Shown here in pieces: positions 1-7,559 of a stretch of DNA of 64,000 nt; the stretch's first letter is position 1; each line of letters starts with the position of its first letter. The notes beneath the pieces were generated by a model. It ran no database searches and was not told the origin of the DNA. It saw nothing but the letters and a program-made list of their open reading frames with translations. The stretch is from Candidatus Gastranaerophilales bacterium (GTDB lineage: Bacteria; Cyanobacteriota; Vampirovibrionia; Gastranaerophilales; Gastranaerophilaceae). The position numbers were made by a program, and so were the translations under genes. The stretch lies in NCBI GenBank assembly GCA_910586855.1, contig CAJUJH010000001.1:248001-312000 (forward strand), read 5' to 3'.

Positions 1-572
1 AACCTATTAATGCTATCTTCTGGTTAATGAAAGACCCGACTATTCCTCCTGTATTAAAATTATCAGGTGCGTCATTAGGTTCTGCTATGGGTGCAACCCT
101 TGCTACAAAACGTTCTTCAGCTGAAAGATTAGCAAAAGGCGTTGACCCGAATGCTTTAGTTGTTGAACCTTATGCTAATCCATTCAGAGTTTACCCTCTT
201 GAAATGGATTACACAAGATTTAAACAACTGATTGAAGATGGCGTTGATTGCTACATCTTGAATACCGGTGAATTTATGGGAACAAAAGTTCAACCTAAAC
301 ACACTCTTGGTGTTATTGAAGCTATTGTTGAAGGTACTGCTAAATTCCACAAATGGGAAGGCTTCTCAGACATTGAAATTATGGATGTTGAAGGCTTTGA
401 TGCAAGCTTCTCTAATACTGAATACAAAGAACAATTCACAAAACGTATGCAAGATAGAATTGAATTTGTAAAATCAAGAGAAACTGAAAAAGCAGGCTTG
501 GATAAATTACCGGCTGATGCTCTTGAAGCTCTTGAAAATGTTGTTAAACAAGCACAAGTTGCAAAAGTTTAA
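1..572 (+). CDS. pckA: Phosphoenolpyruvate carboxykinase (ATP), C-terminal part
   Basis: The reading frame is open from base 3, so this is the 3' part of a gene that begins before the window. PEPCK (ATP) converts oxaloacetate and ATP to phosphoenolpyruvate, CO2 and ADP in gluconeogenesis. The visible ~190 residues match the C-terminal half of the family: ATKRSSAERL, VEPYANPFRVYPLEMDY, CYILNTGEFMG and the LGVIEAIVEGTAKF stretch. The ATG at base 27 is internal, because PINAIFWLMKDP reads straight through it. The gene ends at TAA and is followed 28 bases later by a strong terminator, so it is the last gene of its transcript. Family assignment is firm; the nucleotide-binding half is not in the window. 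Confidence 0.93.
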   Translation, partial: PINAIFWLMKDPTIPPVLKLSGASLGSAMGATLATKRSSAERLAKGVDPNALVVEPYANPFRVYPLEMDYTRFKQLIEDGVDCYILNTGEFMGTKVQPKHTLGVIEAIVEGTAKFHKWEGFSDIEIMDVEGFDASFSNTEYKEQFTKRMQDRIEFVKSRETEKAGLDKLPADALEALENVVKQAQVAKV

Positions 573-600
573 TTAACAGTTTTTACTAATACTTGAAAAA

Positions 601-625
601 CCCTGAGAATTTCTCAGGGTTTTTT
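601..625 (+). terminator. Rho-independent terminator after pckA
   Basis: A hairpin with arms CCCTGAGAA and TTCTCAGGG (601-619) is followed directly by a run of six T. It sits downstream of the pckA stop codon. Confidence 0.9.
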
Positions 626-642
626 GTGCAATAAGAGTATTT

Positions 643-672
643 AAAAAGCGGGTGTAACAACCCGCTTTTTTT
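643..672 (-). terminator. Rho-independent terminator after hpf
   Basis: Arms AAAAAGCGGG and CCCGCTTTTT enclose an 8-base loop. Read on the minus strand it lies just past the hpf stop codon. The A/T flanks on both sides could let it work in both directions. Confidence 0.8.
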
Positions 673-686
673 AAGATATATCTTTT

Positions 687-1040
687 TTAAGCTTCTTCTG
701 TCTCATTTGCTGCTGTTCTGATTGATTCAGCGCCCACTTTTGCTTTTGAATTTTTTTCTTTAAATTTTCTAACCTGACGGTCAAGCTTGTCGGATACTAA
801 ATCAATACTTGCATACATTGATTCTGCTTTTTCTTCAACCCTTACAGTGTCGCCAAGCATTTTGCAATTTACTTCTGCAATATGTGAATCTGCGACAGAT
901 GGATTTTTAATAACGGTTAAAACGACGTCAATTCCTTGAATCTGGTCATAATGCGCTGCAACTTTTCCTACTTTTTCTTTAACGTAGGCTTTAATTGCAT
1001 CAGTAACTTCAAGATTACGTCCGTTTACGTGGATGTGCAT
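687..1040 (-). CDS. hpf: Ribosome hibernation promoting factor (short form)
   Basis: A 117-residue protein of the HPF/RaiA (sigma-54 modulation) family, which binds the small ribosomal subunit and stores ribosomes in an inactive state during slow growth. The beta-alpha-beta-beta-beta-alpha fold is recognisable: MHIHVNGRNLEVTDAIKAYV at the N-terminus, the DVVLTV strand, HIAEV, and a basic final helix (SDKLDRQVRKFKEK). It lacks the C-terminal dimerisation domain of the long form that most cyanobacteria carry. The ATG has GGAG 10 bases upstream. The gene is single, divergent from the next gene and has its own terminator. Confidence 0.93.
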   Translation of the reverse strand: MHIHVNGRNLEVTDAIKAYVKEKVGKVAAHYDQIQGIDVVLTVIKNPSVADSHIAEVNCKMLGDTVRVEEKAESMYASIDLVSDKLDRQVRKFKEKNSKAKVGAESIRTAANETEEA

Positions 1041-1223
1041 AAATAAGTTTCTCCGTTTCTAAACTTGTCTTCTCGTCTTAAAAGCTGCTAAATTTTCATC
1101 CTTTCTTTTAGCAACTTTCTTATTATACATTATTTTTATTTGAATTTAAAGAGGAAAAAAACATCAGTTTTGTAAAATTTATTTTAATCCTATTAAGTGT
1201 CAAAAATACTATCAATAAAGGGG

Positions 1224-1252
1224 TTGCGGAGGATTTAAAAGTATGTTACAAT
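1224..1252 (+). promoter_or_regulatory. Likely sigma-70 promoter for the NAGPA-type gene
   Basis: TTGCGG (1224-1229) and TACAAT (1247-1252) are 17 bases apart, with an extended -10 TG at 1244-1245. Between hpf and the next gene (1041-1397) I see this promoter and, at about 1083-1115 in the hpf leader, a weak stem GCTAAA/TTTAGC; nothing else is evident. Confidence 0.5.
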
Positions 1253-1397
1253 AGTAGTAGAGGAAATTATAAAACCTTTTTTAAAAAATCCCCCTTAAAA
1301 ACTAACGTCATTAAACACTACAAAAATTTTAGCCGGTTTGGAATCCTGCAAAAAGAGAAGTTTGAAATTATTTTACGGCAGTATGGAGAAAGAAACA

Positions 1398-2807
1398 ATG
1401 TTTCCCCTTAAATCAGCATTTATAAGCCCTCATTCTGATGGCAGTGCTATAGCTATGAAGTTCAGACTTTGTCCCAAACTTCCCTGGACTCCTCTTTTTA
1501 CCATTATTGGGGATTTAACAAGGCAGCGTGCTAAAGACATTGTATCTTTTTTAATAACCGTAATTGGAATAACTGTAATATCGGGTGTATGCTATATGAC
1601 ATTATGTCAGGCGCACCCGATATTTGCATATGAAGGAAATGTAAATACAGGTGGAATAACTTCTGCTTCGATTGGACGTTTTGCATTCAAAGCAAAAGCT
1701 GAAACTCCATCAAAAGCTGAAATAGAACAGAGCGAATACTATAGATGGAAAACCCATACAGACCTTAAATATAAAGGGCAGCTAATCTCCCGCCCCGCGC
1801 AAGGTGTCATTCATGTTAAAGTTACAAAGTGGATAAATAACCGTCCTGTTAGAATAAATATTGTTGAAATTAATAAAAAAGCTAATTCAAAGCTTGAAAT
1901 TAAGCCAAAAACAGCCGGCACTATGTATTTGAATAATAAAGCAAGTATTAGAACCATAGCGCAAACTGAAAATTCAATAGTGGCAATAAATGGCGGATAT
2001 TTTAAACCGCAGACGGGTGTTCCTCTGGGTACACTTGTAATTGATAAGAATGTTCTTACAGGTCCTATCTATAATAGGGTTGCATTAGGCATAAACCCTG
2101 ATAACTCTTATTCTATGGATAAAAGCAAAATAAATATCACAATAAACGGCAGAAAGACTGAAATTAAAGCAGATAATATCAACCAGCCAAGAATGCTTTC
2201 AACCTATACTCTTGTCTATACTGATAAATGGGGCAAAATTACGCCCCCTGCACCAAAATATGGAATGGCAATATCTGTAAAGGATGGCGAAATTTTAAAT
2301 TTTGGGTATGGTTCTGTTGAAATACCAAAAGGCGGATTTGCGGTAGTTGGTCCAAAGCAAAATATAGAGCCGCTTCTGGGGGATATAAAAATAAAGATGA
2401 ATATAAAATTTACGGAATCCTTTGAAAATTCCGAGCATATTATAGGCGGCGGACCGTATCTTGTAAAAAACGGGCAGATGTTTGTAGATATAGCTGAGCA
2501 AAAATTTGGAGCAATAAATGGCAAAAATCCGCGTACCGCAATAGGGTATACTGAAACCAACGAGCTTATAATTGTAACTGTTGACGGCAGAGAGGAAGCA
2601 TCAGTCGGGATGACTTTGTGGGAAATTTCAAGACTTATGAAAGATTTAGGCTGTATTTATGCTATGAACCTTGATGGAGGCGGCTCAAGCGTTATTTATG
2701 TGAAGGGTAAAATTGAAAATAACCCTGCCTATAAAGAAGGTATTGCAATTTCAAATGCCATTGTTGTAAATGAAAATATTGATATACAAACCGTTGCAAG
2801 CAATTAA
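1398..2807 (+). CDS. Phosphodiester glycosidase (NAGPA-domain) membrane-anchored or secreted protein
   Basis: The C-terminal ~270 residues carry the phosphodiester glycosidase (NAGPA/DUF2233) signature: AINGGYF, then GGGPYLVKNG, RTAIGYTE, VTVDGR, and MNLDGGGSSVIYVKG near the end. This family cleaves sugar phosphodiesters (for example in exopolysaccharide or wall metabolism). A hydrophobic segment (FLITVIGITVISGVCYM) follows a basic stretch about 60 residues from the N-terminus, so the domain is probably outside the membrane. I place the start at ATG 1398 because GGAG lies 9 bases upstream; ATG 1383 and TTG 1338 are in frame too. The last four bases overlap the converging XRE gene. The substrate is unknown. 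Confidence 0.82.
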   Translation: MFPLKSAFISPHSDGSAIAMKFRLCPKLPWTPLFTIIGDLTRQRAKDIVSFLITVIGITVISGVCYMTLCQAHPIFAYEGNVNTGGITSASIGRFAFKAKAETPSKAEIEQSEYYRWKTHTDLKYKGQLISRPAQGVIHVKVTKWINNRPVRINIVEINKKANSKLEIKPKTAGTMYLNNKASIRTIAQTENSIVAINGGYFKPQTGVPLGTLVIDKNVLTGPIYNRVALGINPDNSYSMDKSKINITINGRKTEIKADNINQPRMLSTYTLVYTDKWGKITPPAPKYGMAISVKDGEILNFGYGSVEIPKGGFAVVGPKQNIEPLLGDIKIKMNIKFTESFENSEHIIGGGPYLVKNGQMFVDIAEQKFGAINGKNPRTAIGYTETNELIIVTVDGREEASVGMTLWEISRLMKDLGCIYAMNLDGGGSSVIYVKGKIENNPAYKEGIAISNAIVVNENIDIQTVASN

Positions 2808-3046
2808 ATTTTATCCTCTTCAACCTCGGGTATTTCAGTAAATGTACTGAAAAATTCTGCAAGAGAAATTTTTAGAGAAGCACAAATACCTGTTATGGTA
2901 CTGATTTTTGTATCATAAAAACCTTTAAGAGCATAACCGACACAGCTTTTTGATAGACCACCGCGCCAAGCTAATTTTTCGACAGTTAGATTTTCTCTTT
3001 TTTTCAACTCTAAAATTCTTTGTGCAATGAGTTTACTTGCGTTCAT
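2804..3046 (-). CDS. XRE-type helix-turn-helix regulator (small)
   Basis: An 80-residue Cro/C1-type DNA-binding protein. The helix-turn-helix is visible as LTVEKLAWRGGLSKSCVGYALKG, followed by the helix ISTITGICASLKISLAEFF typical of the fold. No effector domain is present. Upstream, three copies of ATACCAA occur at 3054, 3082 and 3116, the middle one lying between the -35 and -10 boxes of a divergent promoter, so self-regulation and control of the opposite transcript are plausible. It converges with the NAGPA gene, overlapping by four bases. Confidence 0.8.
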   Translation of the reverse strand: MNASKLIAQRILELKKRENLTVEKLAWRGGLSKSCVGYALKGFYDTKISTITGICASLKISLAEFFSTFTEIPEVEEDKI

Positions 3047-3053
3047 TTTTTAA

Positions 3054-3122
3054 ATACCAAAATATTGATATTGACATATTAATACCAATCTGTTATATTT
3101 AAATTCAACAGATAGATACCAA
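3054..3122. promoter_or_regulatory. Candidate operator with three ATACCAA repeats and divergent promoter
   Basis: ATACCAA occurs at 3054-3060, 3082-3088 and 3116-3122. On the plus strand TTGACA (3071-3076) and TATATT (3094-3099) are 17 bases apart, with one repeat in the spacer. An inverted repeat TCTGTT/AACAGA lies between repeats two and three. Confidence 0.5.
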
Positions 3123-3210
3123 CTTATTGAACAATTTTTTCAATAAATGGCTTAAAATATTTAACTAAATATAATTCAATACGCTTCCTTTATTAGGGAG
3201 CTTTTTATTT
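3106..3210 (+). ncRNA. Candidate small RNA between XRE gene and pilT
   Basis: A consensus-like promoter (3071-3099) should start transcription near 3106. About 100 bases on, a hairpin GCTTCCT/AGGGAGC (3183-3201, one G-U pair) is followed by TTTTTATTT, a good terminator. There is no ORF of note between them, and a second short stem TTGAA/TTCAA sits near 3127-3147. It could instead be an attenuated leader of pilT. Confidence 0.4.
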
Positions 3211-3318
3211 CTGTTTCTATGCATTATTTATAGGATTTTATCATAAAGGTATTTACTTTTTTGTGGTCAAAATGTAATATTGTTAATATATTATCTTATT
3301 TTGGAGCAATTATATCTT

Positions 3319-4422
3319 ATGTTAATTGAAGAAATTTTAGAGCTTACGGTACAAAAAAATGCATCCGACTTGCATATTTCTGCCGATTTGCCCCCTGTAA
3401 TTCGTATAGACGGCGAACTTATAAGAACAAGCCTTCCGGTTTTAACAAGTGATGATATTGAAACACTTGTATTCCCTATTTTAACTAACGAACAAAGACG
3501 TACTTTAGAACAAAACTGGGAATTAGACTTTGGTTACGGGCTTCATGGTGTTGGTCGTTTCAGGGTAAACGTTTATAAAGATAAAGGAAGCTATGCTGCA
3601 GCATTCAGAACAATTAATTCTGAACCCCCGACATTTGAAGAATTAGGTTTATCAGATGTTGTAAAAAGAGTTGCAAATAAACCAAGAGGTTTGATTCTTG
3701 TAACAGGTCCTACAGGTTCAGGTAAATCAACCACACTTGCTGCAATGATTGATTATATTAATTCAACAAGAACAGAACACATCTTAACAATAGAAGACCC
3801 GATAGAATTTATTCACCCGTCTAAAAAATCTATTGTTCACCAAAGGGAATTGGGACAGGATACACGTTCAACAGCCAATGCCCTAAAATCTGCTCTTCGT
3901 GAAGACCCCGATATTATCCTAATCGGTGAGATGAGAGACCTTGAAACTATGTCTCTTGCCCTGACTGCAGCAGAAACAGGTCACTTGGTTTTAGGAACAT
4001 TGCACACCTCATCTGCTTCTCAAACAATTGACCGTATTATTGACGTATTCCCTCAAGGTCAACAGCAGCAGATAAGATTGCAACTTTCTACAAGTTTGGT
4101 TGCAGTATTCTCTCAAACATTGCTGCCTAAATTATCAGAAGACGGCTTTACTAAAAAAGGTCGTGTAATGGCACAAGAGATTATGATTGTAAACAACGCT
4201 ATTGCAAACTTAATCAGAGAGCAAAAATCAGCTCAAATTTATTCTGCTATTCAAACAGGCGCAGGTGCCGGCATGCAAACTCTTGATATGGCACTTCGTG
4301 ATTTATTTAAAATGAATTTAATTGACCAGCAGGATGCTATATCAAAATCTCAGCACCCTGAAGAATTAAAGAGAATGCTCGGTATCCAAACAGGTGCTGC
4401 AGCAAGAACTTTTGGAATGTAG
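3319..4422 (+). CDS. pilT: Twitching motility ATPase PilT
   Basis: PilT is the hexameric ATPase that drives type IV pilus retraction. From ATG 3319 the protein is 367 residues, the usual length. It has the N-terminal PAS-like part (ASDLHIS, PPVIRIDGEL), Walker A GPTGSGKST at about residues 130-138, the Asp box EDPIEFIH, Walker B DPDIILIGEMRD, the His box HLVLGTLHTSSA, and the C-terminal AIRNLIRE-like motif (AIANLIREQK). A TTG at 3280 is in frame but lacks family homology; GGAG precedes ATG 3319 by 12 bases. No other pilus gene is adjacent, so it may stand apart from the pilus assembly locus. Confidence 0.95.
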   Translation: MLIEEILELTVQKNASDLHISADLPPVIRIDGELIRTSLPVLTSDDIETLVFPILTNEQRRTLEQNWELDFGYGLHGVGRFRVNVYKDKGSYAAAFRTINSEPPTFEELGLSDVVKRVANKPRGLILVTGPTGSGKSTTLAAMIDYINSTRTEHILTIEDPIEFIHPSKKSIVHQRELGQDTRSTANALKSALREDPDIILIGEMRDLETMSLALTAAETGHLVLGTLHTSSASQTIDRIIDVFPQGQQQQIRLQLSTSLVAVFSQTLLPKLSEDGFTKKGRVMAQEIMIVNNAIANLIREQKSAQIYSAIQTGAGAGMQTLDMALRDLFKMNLIDQQDAISKSQHPEELKRMLGIQTGAAARTFGM

Positions 4423-4445
4423 TTTTAAGTTTTGTAAATAATTTA

Positions 4446-4478
4446 AAAATCCTCTTCTTTTTAAGGAGAGGATTTTTT
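4446..4478 (+). terminator. Rho-independent terminator after pilT
   Basis: Arms AAATCCTCT (4447-4455) and AGAGGATTT (4467-4475), then a T run. It lies 24 bases past the pilT stop. Confidence 0.85.
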
Positions 4479-4521
4479 AGTGAATATGTTTTGTTATTAG
4501 TGAGTTTGTGGTAATATCGGT

Positions 4522-4616
4522 TGTTATTGCGGGGGAGTGTAACGACTGCGGCAATTCAGGGAATCCCCAGCATAATTTTTGGATTACTTCGTCACCATAT
4601 TTATCGTAATGACAAA
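4522..4616. repeat. Degenerate REP/MITE-like palindromic repeat
   Basis: The two ends are imperfect inverted copies: GTTATTGCG...AACGACTGCGGCAATTC on the left and, reversed, GTCATTACG...TGACGAAGTAATCC on the right. This resembles the dispersed GTCATTGCGAG...GACGAAGCAATCC palindromes seen in many bacterial genomes. It lies between the pilT terminator and the rpmG promoter and carries no ORF. Confidence 0.55.
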
Positions 4617-4675
4617 CAATAAATATTAAACTTCTTTTATCCTTAAAAATCTCTTATTATCATGGTTTTTAGCCC

Positions 4676-4703
4676 TTTACAAAAAATTTGTTCCTGTTAC
4701 AAT
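4676..4703 (+). promoter_or_regulatory. Likely promoter of the rpmG-tRNA-secE-nusG unit
   Basis: TTTACA (4676-4681) and TACAAT (4698-4703) with 16-base spacing and an extended -10 TG at 4695-4696. The remaining 4617-4804 has no gene. Confidence 0.55.
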
Positions 4704-4804
4704 TAAGGTATTCTGAATAATAAAATATATTGAAGGAAAAATGTCCAAAAGGGGCATTTTTTAGTAGGCAGTATATTTCCCTAAAAATACAAAAGGAGCA
4801 GACA

Positions 4805-4972
4805 ATGGGAATTAAAGGTAAAAACGATAAAATGGTAGTTCTTGCTTGTGAAGATTGCAAGGAAAGAAACTATACAACTACAAAAAACAAAAAAACAAAT
4901 AAAGAAAGAATGGAACTTAAAAAATTCTGTTCTAGATGTAACAGACACACTGTTCATAAAGAAACTAAGTAG
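4805..4972 (+). CDS. rpmG: 50S ribosomal protein L33
   Basis: A 55-residue zinc-ribbon form of L33: two Cys pairs are visible (CEDC and CSRC) together with the conserved NYTTTKNKK and ERMELKKFCSRCNRHTVHKE parts. AGGAG lies 6 bases before the ATG; an upstream in-frame ATG at 4730 would add an unrelated extension. It precedes tRNA-Trp, secE and nusG, the standard bacterial order. Confidence 0.96.
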   Translation: MGIKGKNDKMVVLACEDCKERNYTTTKNKKTNKERMELKKFCSRCNRHTVHKETK

Positions 4973-5090
4973 CGCCTTATATTTTTTATATTCCCGGTTC
5001 AGTTATTATAGAAGACATTAGTTTTTTGTAAACGATACTGTTTTACTGGCTGAACTGGAATTAAATAGTACATTTAAAATTACATAATAA

Positions 5091-5163
5091 GCGTCCTTAG
5101 TTCAGTTGGTAGAACGTCGGTCTCCAAAACCGGATGTCGAGGGTTCGAGTCCTTCAGGGCGCG
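5091..5163 (+). tRNA. trnW: tRNA-Trp (anticodon CCA)
   Basis: Acceptor arms GCGTCCT (5091-5097) and AGGGCGC (5156-5162) pair, with G as discriminator base. The loop TCTCCAAAA presents anticodon CCA, and the T arm has GGTTCGAGTCC. The 3' CCA is not encoded. It lies between rpmG and secE, as in many bacteria. Confidence 0.96.
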
Positions 5164-5202
5164 AATTATGTAAATATATTTCTTAAGTTTGAAGGAAAGT
5201 AA

Positions 5203-5436
5203 ATGGCAAATCCTAATACAAAATTAAAAAAAGAAGATAAATTAACCTTAGCTGATGGTTTTAAAAATTATTTCAAAGGCGTAAAAGCAGAATGGGGCAA
5301 AGTTACCTGGCCTGAAAAACACCAGATAATAGTAGAAACGGGCATTGTTTTATTTGTTGTAATTGCTTTCACGGTTGCTGTATATTTAATGGACATTATA
5401 TTTAAAGGGCTTTTAGGGTTGATTCCTCTAAGGTAA
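5203..5436 (+). CDS. secE: Preprotein translocase subunit SecE
   Basis: A 77-residue single-membrane-span SecE. The amphipathic helix with the family motif FKGVKAEWGKVTWPEKHQI precedes one hydrophobic helix (IVLFVVIAFTVAVYLMDIIF). SecE clamps SecY in the protein-export channel. The ATG has GAAGGAAAG just upstream and nusG follows after 17 bases in the usual cotranscribed order. Confidence 0.96.
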   Translation: MANPNTKLKKEDKLTLADGFKNYFKGVKAEWGKVTWPEKHQIIVETGIVLFVVIAFTVAVYLMDIIFKGLLGLIPLR

Positions 5437-5453
5437 TTAAAAGGATTGAATAG

Positions 5454-6086
5454 ATGAAAGATAACGAAATGTTTGATGAAAAAGATAATTTAACCCCTGA
5501 AATTGAAGATGTTGAAATCAGCTCAAAAGAAGAAAAACCTGATTTTAAATCCAGCAAAGAACCTAAAAAAAGATGGTATGTAGTTCACACATACTCAGGA
5601 CATGAAAACAAGGTTAAAGTTAACCTTGAAAAGCGTGTTGAGTATATGAACATGGGTGAGAAGATTTTTAGAATTGAAGTTCCACAAAAAACCATTACTC
5701 AGGTTAAAGGGGGTAAAAAATCCGAAAGAGAAGAAAAGATTTTCCCTGGATATGTTTTGGTTGAAATGATTATGGATGATGATTCCTGGTATGTTGTAAG
5801 ACATACAGCCGGTGTTACTAAATTTGTCGGCTCATCTAAAAAACCAATCCCTGCTAAGGATTCAGAAATTAAAAAGATTATCCACAGAGGTCAAGCTTCA
5901 GCTCCTAAAATTGAACTTGACGTTAAAGTGGGTGACAAAGTTAGAATTATCTCAGGACCTTTTGCAGAATTTATCGGTGATATCACAGAAGTTTATCCTG
6001 ATAAGTCTAAATTAAGGGCTATGGTTTCAATCTTTGGACGTGAAACCCCTGTGGAATTAGAATACAAACAAATACAAAAAGTTTGA
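5454..6086 (+). CDS. nusG: Transcription termination/antitermination protein NusG
   Basis: A 210-residue NusG with an acidic N-terminal extension of about 38 residues before the NGN domain (KRWYVVHTYSGHENKVKVNLEKR). The NGN core shows FPGYVLVEMIMDD and WYVVRHTAGVTKFVGS. The C-terminal KOW domain reads VGDKVRIISGPFAEFIGDITEV. NusG links RNA polymerase to Rho or to the ribosome. It follows secE by 17 bases with AAAGGA before the ATG. Confidence 0.97.
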   Translation: MKDNEMFDEKDNLTPEIEDVEISSKEEKPDFKSSKEPKKRWYVVHTYSGHENKVKVNLEKRVEYMNMGEKIFRIEVPQKTITQVKGGKKSEREEKIFPGYVLVEMIMDDDSWYVVRHTAGVTKFVGSSKKPIPAKDSEIKKIIHRGQASAPKIELDVKVGDKVRIISGPFAEFIGDITEVYPDKSKLRAMVSIFGRETPVELEYKQIQKV

Positions 6087-6145
6087 TTTTCGGTAGGGCA
6101 AAGCGTAGCACAGACCCGCAGCATGCTAAAGCCTGATGTAGTGCC

Positions 6146-6297
6146 AAAATTGCAAAGCAATTTTAAAACTAAATCAAAGACTTGATTACCCGAATAATCA
6201 AAAGACAATAAATAACAATACAAATAAACTGTGGAAGGGTGTTATTTAAGTTTTAAAACTTAAAAAGAATGCCTGTCAGACCACGAAAGGAGAAAAA
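6146..6297 (+). promoter_or_regulatory. nusG-rplK leader with hairpins
   Basis: The 215-base gap holds a hairpin AAAATTGC/GCAATTTT (6146-6164), a second stem TTGATTA/TAATCAA near 6183-6201, and at 6281-6297 the 17-base string CCACGAAAGGAGAAAAA, which recurs exactly before rplA (6811-6827). It may host attenuation or L1 autoregulation; this is inference. Confidence 0.35.
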
Positions 6298-6301
6298 CAA
6301 A

Positions 6302-6736
6302 ATGGCACCAAGCAACAAGAAAGTAACCGGTAAAATCAAGCTTCAAATTGAAGCCGGAAAAGCTAATCCGTCGCCTCCGGTTGGTCCTGCTTTAGGGCAA
6401 AAAGGCGTAAACATTATGGATTTTTGTAAACAATTCAATGAAAGAACCCAATCTCAAGCAGGGTATATCATTCCTGTAGTTATTGATGTTTATGAAGACA
6501 GAAGCTTTACATTTGTTACAAAATCACCACCGGCTGCAGTTTTAATCAAAAAAGCCTTGAATCTTCCTAAAGGTTCTGCGGCTCCAAATAAAACAAAAGT
6601 TGGTCAAATCACTAAAGCTCAGTTAGAAGAAATTGCAAAAACTAAAATGGAAGATTTGAATGCAACTACTTTAGAAGCTGCAGTTGATATGATTAAAGGT
6701 ACAGCAAGAGCAATGGGCGTTACTGTTGCCGAATAG
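6302..6736 (+). CDS. rplK: 50S ribosomal protein L11
   Basis: A 144-residue L11. The N-terminal domain shows GKIKLQIEAGKANPSPPVGPALGQKGVNIMDFCKQFN (split here by family norm), and the C-terminal rRNA-binding domain ends in DMIKGTARAMGVTV. L11 forms the GTPase-associated centre of the large subunit. ATG 6302 has AAAGGAG 9 bases upstream; an in-frame ATG at 6269 would add 11 residues with no family support. rplA follows after 91 bases. Confidence 0.96.
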   Translation: MAPSNKKVTGKIKLQIEAGKANPSPPVGPALGQKGVNIMDFCKQFNERTQSQAGYIIPVVIDVYEDRSFTFVTKSPPAAVLIKKALNLPKGSAAPNKTKVGQITKAQLEEIAKTKMEDLNATTLEAAVDMIKGTARAMGVTVAE

Positions 6737-6827
6737 ATAAAGATGGGAGGCAGCTTTGCCTTATTAGAGCTTAAAGGCTCTGAAGAGTATAAAGAAAACT
6801 GCCGTTAATACCACGAAAGGAGAAAAA

Positions 6828-7553
6828 ATGTCAAAATTAACAAAAAAACAAACTAAAATAAAAGAAATGCTTGAAGGTTTTGAACAGCCAAGTTCAGCCA
6901 TGAACGCTATTGAAATGCTTCAAAAAATTTCATCTGAAACAGCTAAATTTGATGAAACAGTTGAATGCCATATGAGATTAGGTATCGACGTTAAGCATGC
7001 TGACCAGCAAATAAGGTCTACCACAGTTCTTCCTGCAGGTCTTGGTAAAACCGTTAGAGTTTGCGTTATTGCAAAAGCTGATAAAGCTGCTGCTGCAAAA
7101 GAAGCCGGTGCTGATGAAGCAGGCGCAGAAGATATTATCGATAAAATCGCAGGCGGCTGGTTTGAATTTGATACCTTGATTGCTACCCCTGATATGATGG
7201 CACCTTTAGGTAAATTAGGTAGAGTTCTTGGTCCAAAAGGTTTGATGCCAAACCCAAAAACAGGAACTGTTACCCCTGATGTAGCTAAAGCAGTTAAAGA
7301 TGCTAAAGCAGGTAAAGTTGAATTTAGAGCAGATAAACAAGGTATGATTCACGTTCCTATAGGTAAAATTAAATTTTCAAAAGAAGATTTAATTAAAAAC
7401 TTCTCAACCCTTGCTGATGCTGTTATTAAAGCAAAACCATCAGCAGCTAAAGGAACCTATATTAAATCAGCTTACCTTACAACTACAATGGGTCCTGGTA
7501 TCAAATTGGATTCAAAAAACCTTGCAGCTGAAATTAAGGAATATGTTGGATAG
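6828..7553 (+). CDS. rplA: 50S ribosomal protein L1
   Basis: A 241-residue L1, complete. The family block GRVLGPKGLMPNPKTGTV is present in the central domain, as is VEFRADKQGMIHVPIGK and the final TMGPGIKLD. L1 forms the L1 stalk and in many bacteria represses translation of its own operon. The same 17-base ribosome-site string precedes rplK and rplA. Rather than rplJ and rplL, a GtrA-like gene begins seven bases after the stop. Confidence 0.96.
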   Translation: MSKLTKKQTKIKEMLEGFEQPSSAMNAIEMLQKISSETAKFDETVECHMRLGIDVKHADQQIRSTTVLPAGLGKTVRVCVIAKADKAAAAKEAGADEAGAEDIIDKIAGGWFEFDTLIATPDMMAPLGKLGRVLGPKGLMPNPKTGTVTPDVAKAVKDAKAGKVEFRADKQGMIHVPIGKIKFSKEDLIKNFSTLADAVIKAKPSAAKGTYIKSAYLTTTMGPGIKLDSKNLAAEIKEYVG

Positions 7554-7559
7554 TTTACT

